A stretch of DNA of 33,797 nucleotides from JAKOUL01 sp035378845 (GTDB lineage Bacteria; Dictyoglomota; Dictyoglomia; Dictyoglomales; Dictyoglomaceae): positions 1 to 33,797 of the forward strand of contig DAOSUP010000015.1 of the NCBI GenBank assembly GCA_035378845.1, read 5' to 3'. The notes beneath the pieces were generated by a model, which ran no database searches, was not told the DNA's origin, and saw only the letters and a program-made list of their open reading frames with translations. Shown piece by piece: positions 33,501 to 33,797 of this stretch (position 1 is its first letter; each line of letters starts with the position of its first letter). A program made the translations under genes and the position numbers.

Positions 33501-33593
33501 GAAAAGAAAGTAGCAAGTTTTGAGCAAAAAAGAGCTGTTTCAGTGGCGTTTAATCTGATCAGTGGAGGAGTAGTGGAAATTGAAGGGTCTTAA
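30501..33593 (+). CDS. SNF2/RapA-like helicase, possible DISARM DrmD-type defence helicase
   Basis: A 1030-residue superfamily 2 ATPase. An SH3-like start (GDRVILKAYGNRIGMIDGE) is followed by the helicase core: LLLADEVGLGKTIEAG (Walker A, Lys134), RVLIVCPSMLTQKWEKE, IIIVDEAHYMRN (Asp234-Glu-Ala-His237), FLTATPLQL, and the second lobe KIIVFAFFKKTLEYL, LIHGDIPTKDRR, SSEVGGEGLDF and the arginine-finger VEQRIGRLDRYGQ. The C-terminal 380 residues are helical and coiled-coil rich (EKAAENIERRQKELEEFEK). The ordering is that of bacterial RapA-like and DrmD-like proteins that move along DNA; DrmD works with DNA methyltransferases in DISARM. No methyltransferase of that system is visible, so the defence role is inference. 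It begins after AGGGGT. Confidence 0.75.
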   Translation: MEAKFSKGDRVILKAYGNRIGMIDGEPIEAKGKLFYPVTLDPSQTGSYYPEDSLEKFIPPKSVEQLLKDKQFSDIEDFIQGLIYKKLEKPLSDNLYTFYASRTEFLVHQFKPVLKFLNSSKQRLLLADEVGLGKTIEAGIIITEMSARLGELPRVLIVCPSMLTQKWEKEMQKRFGIDFNIMKRDDFSKFLQRYTEYGEAEKVKGIISLQTLRSNKMIEELRKVTPRFDIIIVDEAHYMRNPETLSSELGEVLSELSDAMLFLTATPLQLGTPDLFNLLRLLVPEEFTDFALFYNLIEPNEYINNALRRLYDPNAALMLLKKVEETSQKERFLKNPFYHEAVQLLSNNTKLTREQAIRLQKLLIELNCLSYVFTRTKKRDVEVEFPIREARVIRVEFTPAEMDFYNAVTDFVAERFTTKYSSSQGVSFAVIMPQRQVASCIQVMKESLADIIKERVVDAPSEDNGDVIDLSADTEVPWKLENGEVSAIQKLKECANKIGEIDTKFDKFLEALRKLEEEDSQSKIIVFAFFKKTLEYLKKRLEATEYQGKVALIHGDIPTKDRRKIIEKFRQTNEIKILLSSEVGGEGLDFEFCNVIFNYDLPWNPMRVEQRIGRLDRYGQRHEKILIYNFSMVNTIDDEILNRLYSRINIFERYIGDLDAILGDQITELTREIFDTKLTLEQKIQKIEKAAENIERRQKELEEFEKECQKFIGQDEYFNQEVTKILETKRFITADEVLFFLKTFLKKNYPKTTLLPTKSGRDNVFVLKSDDDFRRFVSQYSSTSENIKQLERKLSFDGGILVTFNDQEACRDESLEFITIHHPIMKAIKRYYDDNKQGIYTTAQFRLRGNSKYQGKYLFFIYLLEKSALKKDLILIPILVNLENRKVHIVDELCDWFLGEIVKSEPSDKNLADYEDDNFKAIFKEVGEYLEMIREEEEQKLRRDNDTIVNNQIESVKQATAIKIKKAEEIILKLKNQGKTDEDSIVRLHTGSIRNFRNSMEKKVASFEQKRAVSVAFNLISGGVVEIEGS

Positions 33594-33653
33594 AATAAGC
33601 ATCATTAGAAAATCTGTCACCTAAATAGACTTTGCCAAACTTCTTTTATACCG

Positions 33654-33672
33654 AAACCATTAGGCAAAATGT
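33654..33672 (-). repeat. inverted repeat, right copy, overlapping the next start codon
   Basis: ATTAGGCAAAATGT (33659-33672) is the inverse of 30349-30362; extended to 33654 it also pairs with 30429-30445. It covers the ATG of the following gene, so it may be an operator or a trace of how the helicase gene entered. Confidence 0.55.
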
Positions 33673-33797
33673 ATAAGGAGTTTATAAATACGGCAATTGT
33701 AATTGATAGTGAGAGAGGGAAAAAGGTTGCAGAACTTCTCTATAATTTTTTCACTACCACGGGTATTCATGGAGGAACGGACATGCCAGAAGACATA
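33669..33797 (+). CDS. unknown protein, N-terminal 43 codons only (runs off the window)
   Basis: The frame from ATG 33669 is open to the window edge. The visible start reads MYKEFINTAIVIDSERG, then KVAELLYNFFTTTGIHGG and TDMPEDI. The MPEDI segment after a TTTG turn reminds me of a conserved hypothetical family seen beside helicases in defence-type clusters, but I cannot name it with confidence. There is a modest ribosome site (TTAGG) inside the inverted repeat just ahead, and the gene is 75 bp after the helicase, so the two are likely co-transcribed. Confidence 0.5.
   Translation, partial: MYKEFINTAIVIDSERGKKVAELLYNFFTTTGIHGGTDMPEDI

Overview
The window is AT-rich bacterial DNA with tightly packed genes, good purine-rich ribosome binding sites and sugar-fermentation genes. 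The gene content (P. stutzeri-type rhamnose isomerase, L-lactate dehydrogenase, type III CRISPR remnant, thermophile-like proteins) suggests an anaerobic thermophile, most probably Dictyoglomus. This is an inference from gene content and composition recalled by eye, not a database result. A run of 100 Ns inside the rhamnulokinase gene shows that this is a scaffolded draft assembly.

Region 1 (1-1321): the 3' end of a RAMP-superfamily (type III CRISPR-like) protein, then a gene-free stretch of about 430 bp. That stretch carries four head-to-tail DnaA-box sequences at an exact 11-bp pitch and a fifth, inverted box, followed by a PrxQ/BCP peroxiredoxin. The DnaA array is a candidate replication origin or DnaA-titration site.

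Region 2 (1329-11980): a divergent sugar-catabolic locus. Leftward rhaI-rhaB isomerise and phosphorylate L-rhamnose. Rightward runs an operon of a DeoR-family repressor, a single-chain fused E1 alpha-beta of a 2-oxoacid/acetoin-type dehydrogenase, an E2 lacking the subunit-binding domain, a sorbose-1-phosphate-reductase-like zinc dehydrogenase, a sorbitol-6-phosphate-dehydrogenase-like SDR, a TIM-barrel isomerase and a class II (FucA-like) aldolase. The divergent promoter region has repeated GCTATCACA half-sites, one of them on the -10 of the repressor promoter. RhaI, RhaB and the aldolase would take L-rhamnose to DHAP and lactaldehyde. What the E1/E2, the two dehydrogenases and the isomerase contribute is unknown, and they may form an undescribed branch.

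Region 3 (12015-18207): housekeeping and metabolic genes. These are a C-terminally shortened DUF523/DUF1722 (TudS-like) protein divergent from a GNAT acetyltransferase across a 22-bp leaderless-looking promoter, L-lactate dehydrogenase, a ferredoxin-type aldo/keto reductase, a flavodoxin, a membrane-anchored beta-repeat protein, a small membrane protein and an MFS transporter.

Region 4 (18324-22540): two exported ankyrin-repeat proteins (about 21 and 10 full repeats) in tandem cassettes that share 5' and 3' flanks. A third copy of the 5' flank is left at the right end without its gene.

Region 5 (22583-33797): a probable defence island. It holds a decayed HEAT-repeat gene that overlaps a 1581-residue nuclease-STAND ATPase (Avs/AVAST-like), a two-TM protein with a probable cytosolic sensor domain driven by a promoter closely matching that of the first operon, a PfkB kinase with a methyltransferase remnant, a 1030-residue SNF2/RapA-like helicase bracketed by 14-bp inverted repeats, and the start of one more gene. 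The left edge of the island replaces the body of the third ankyrin cassette.
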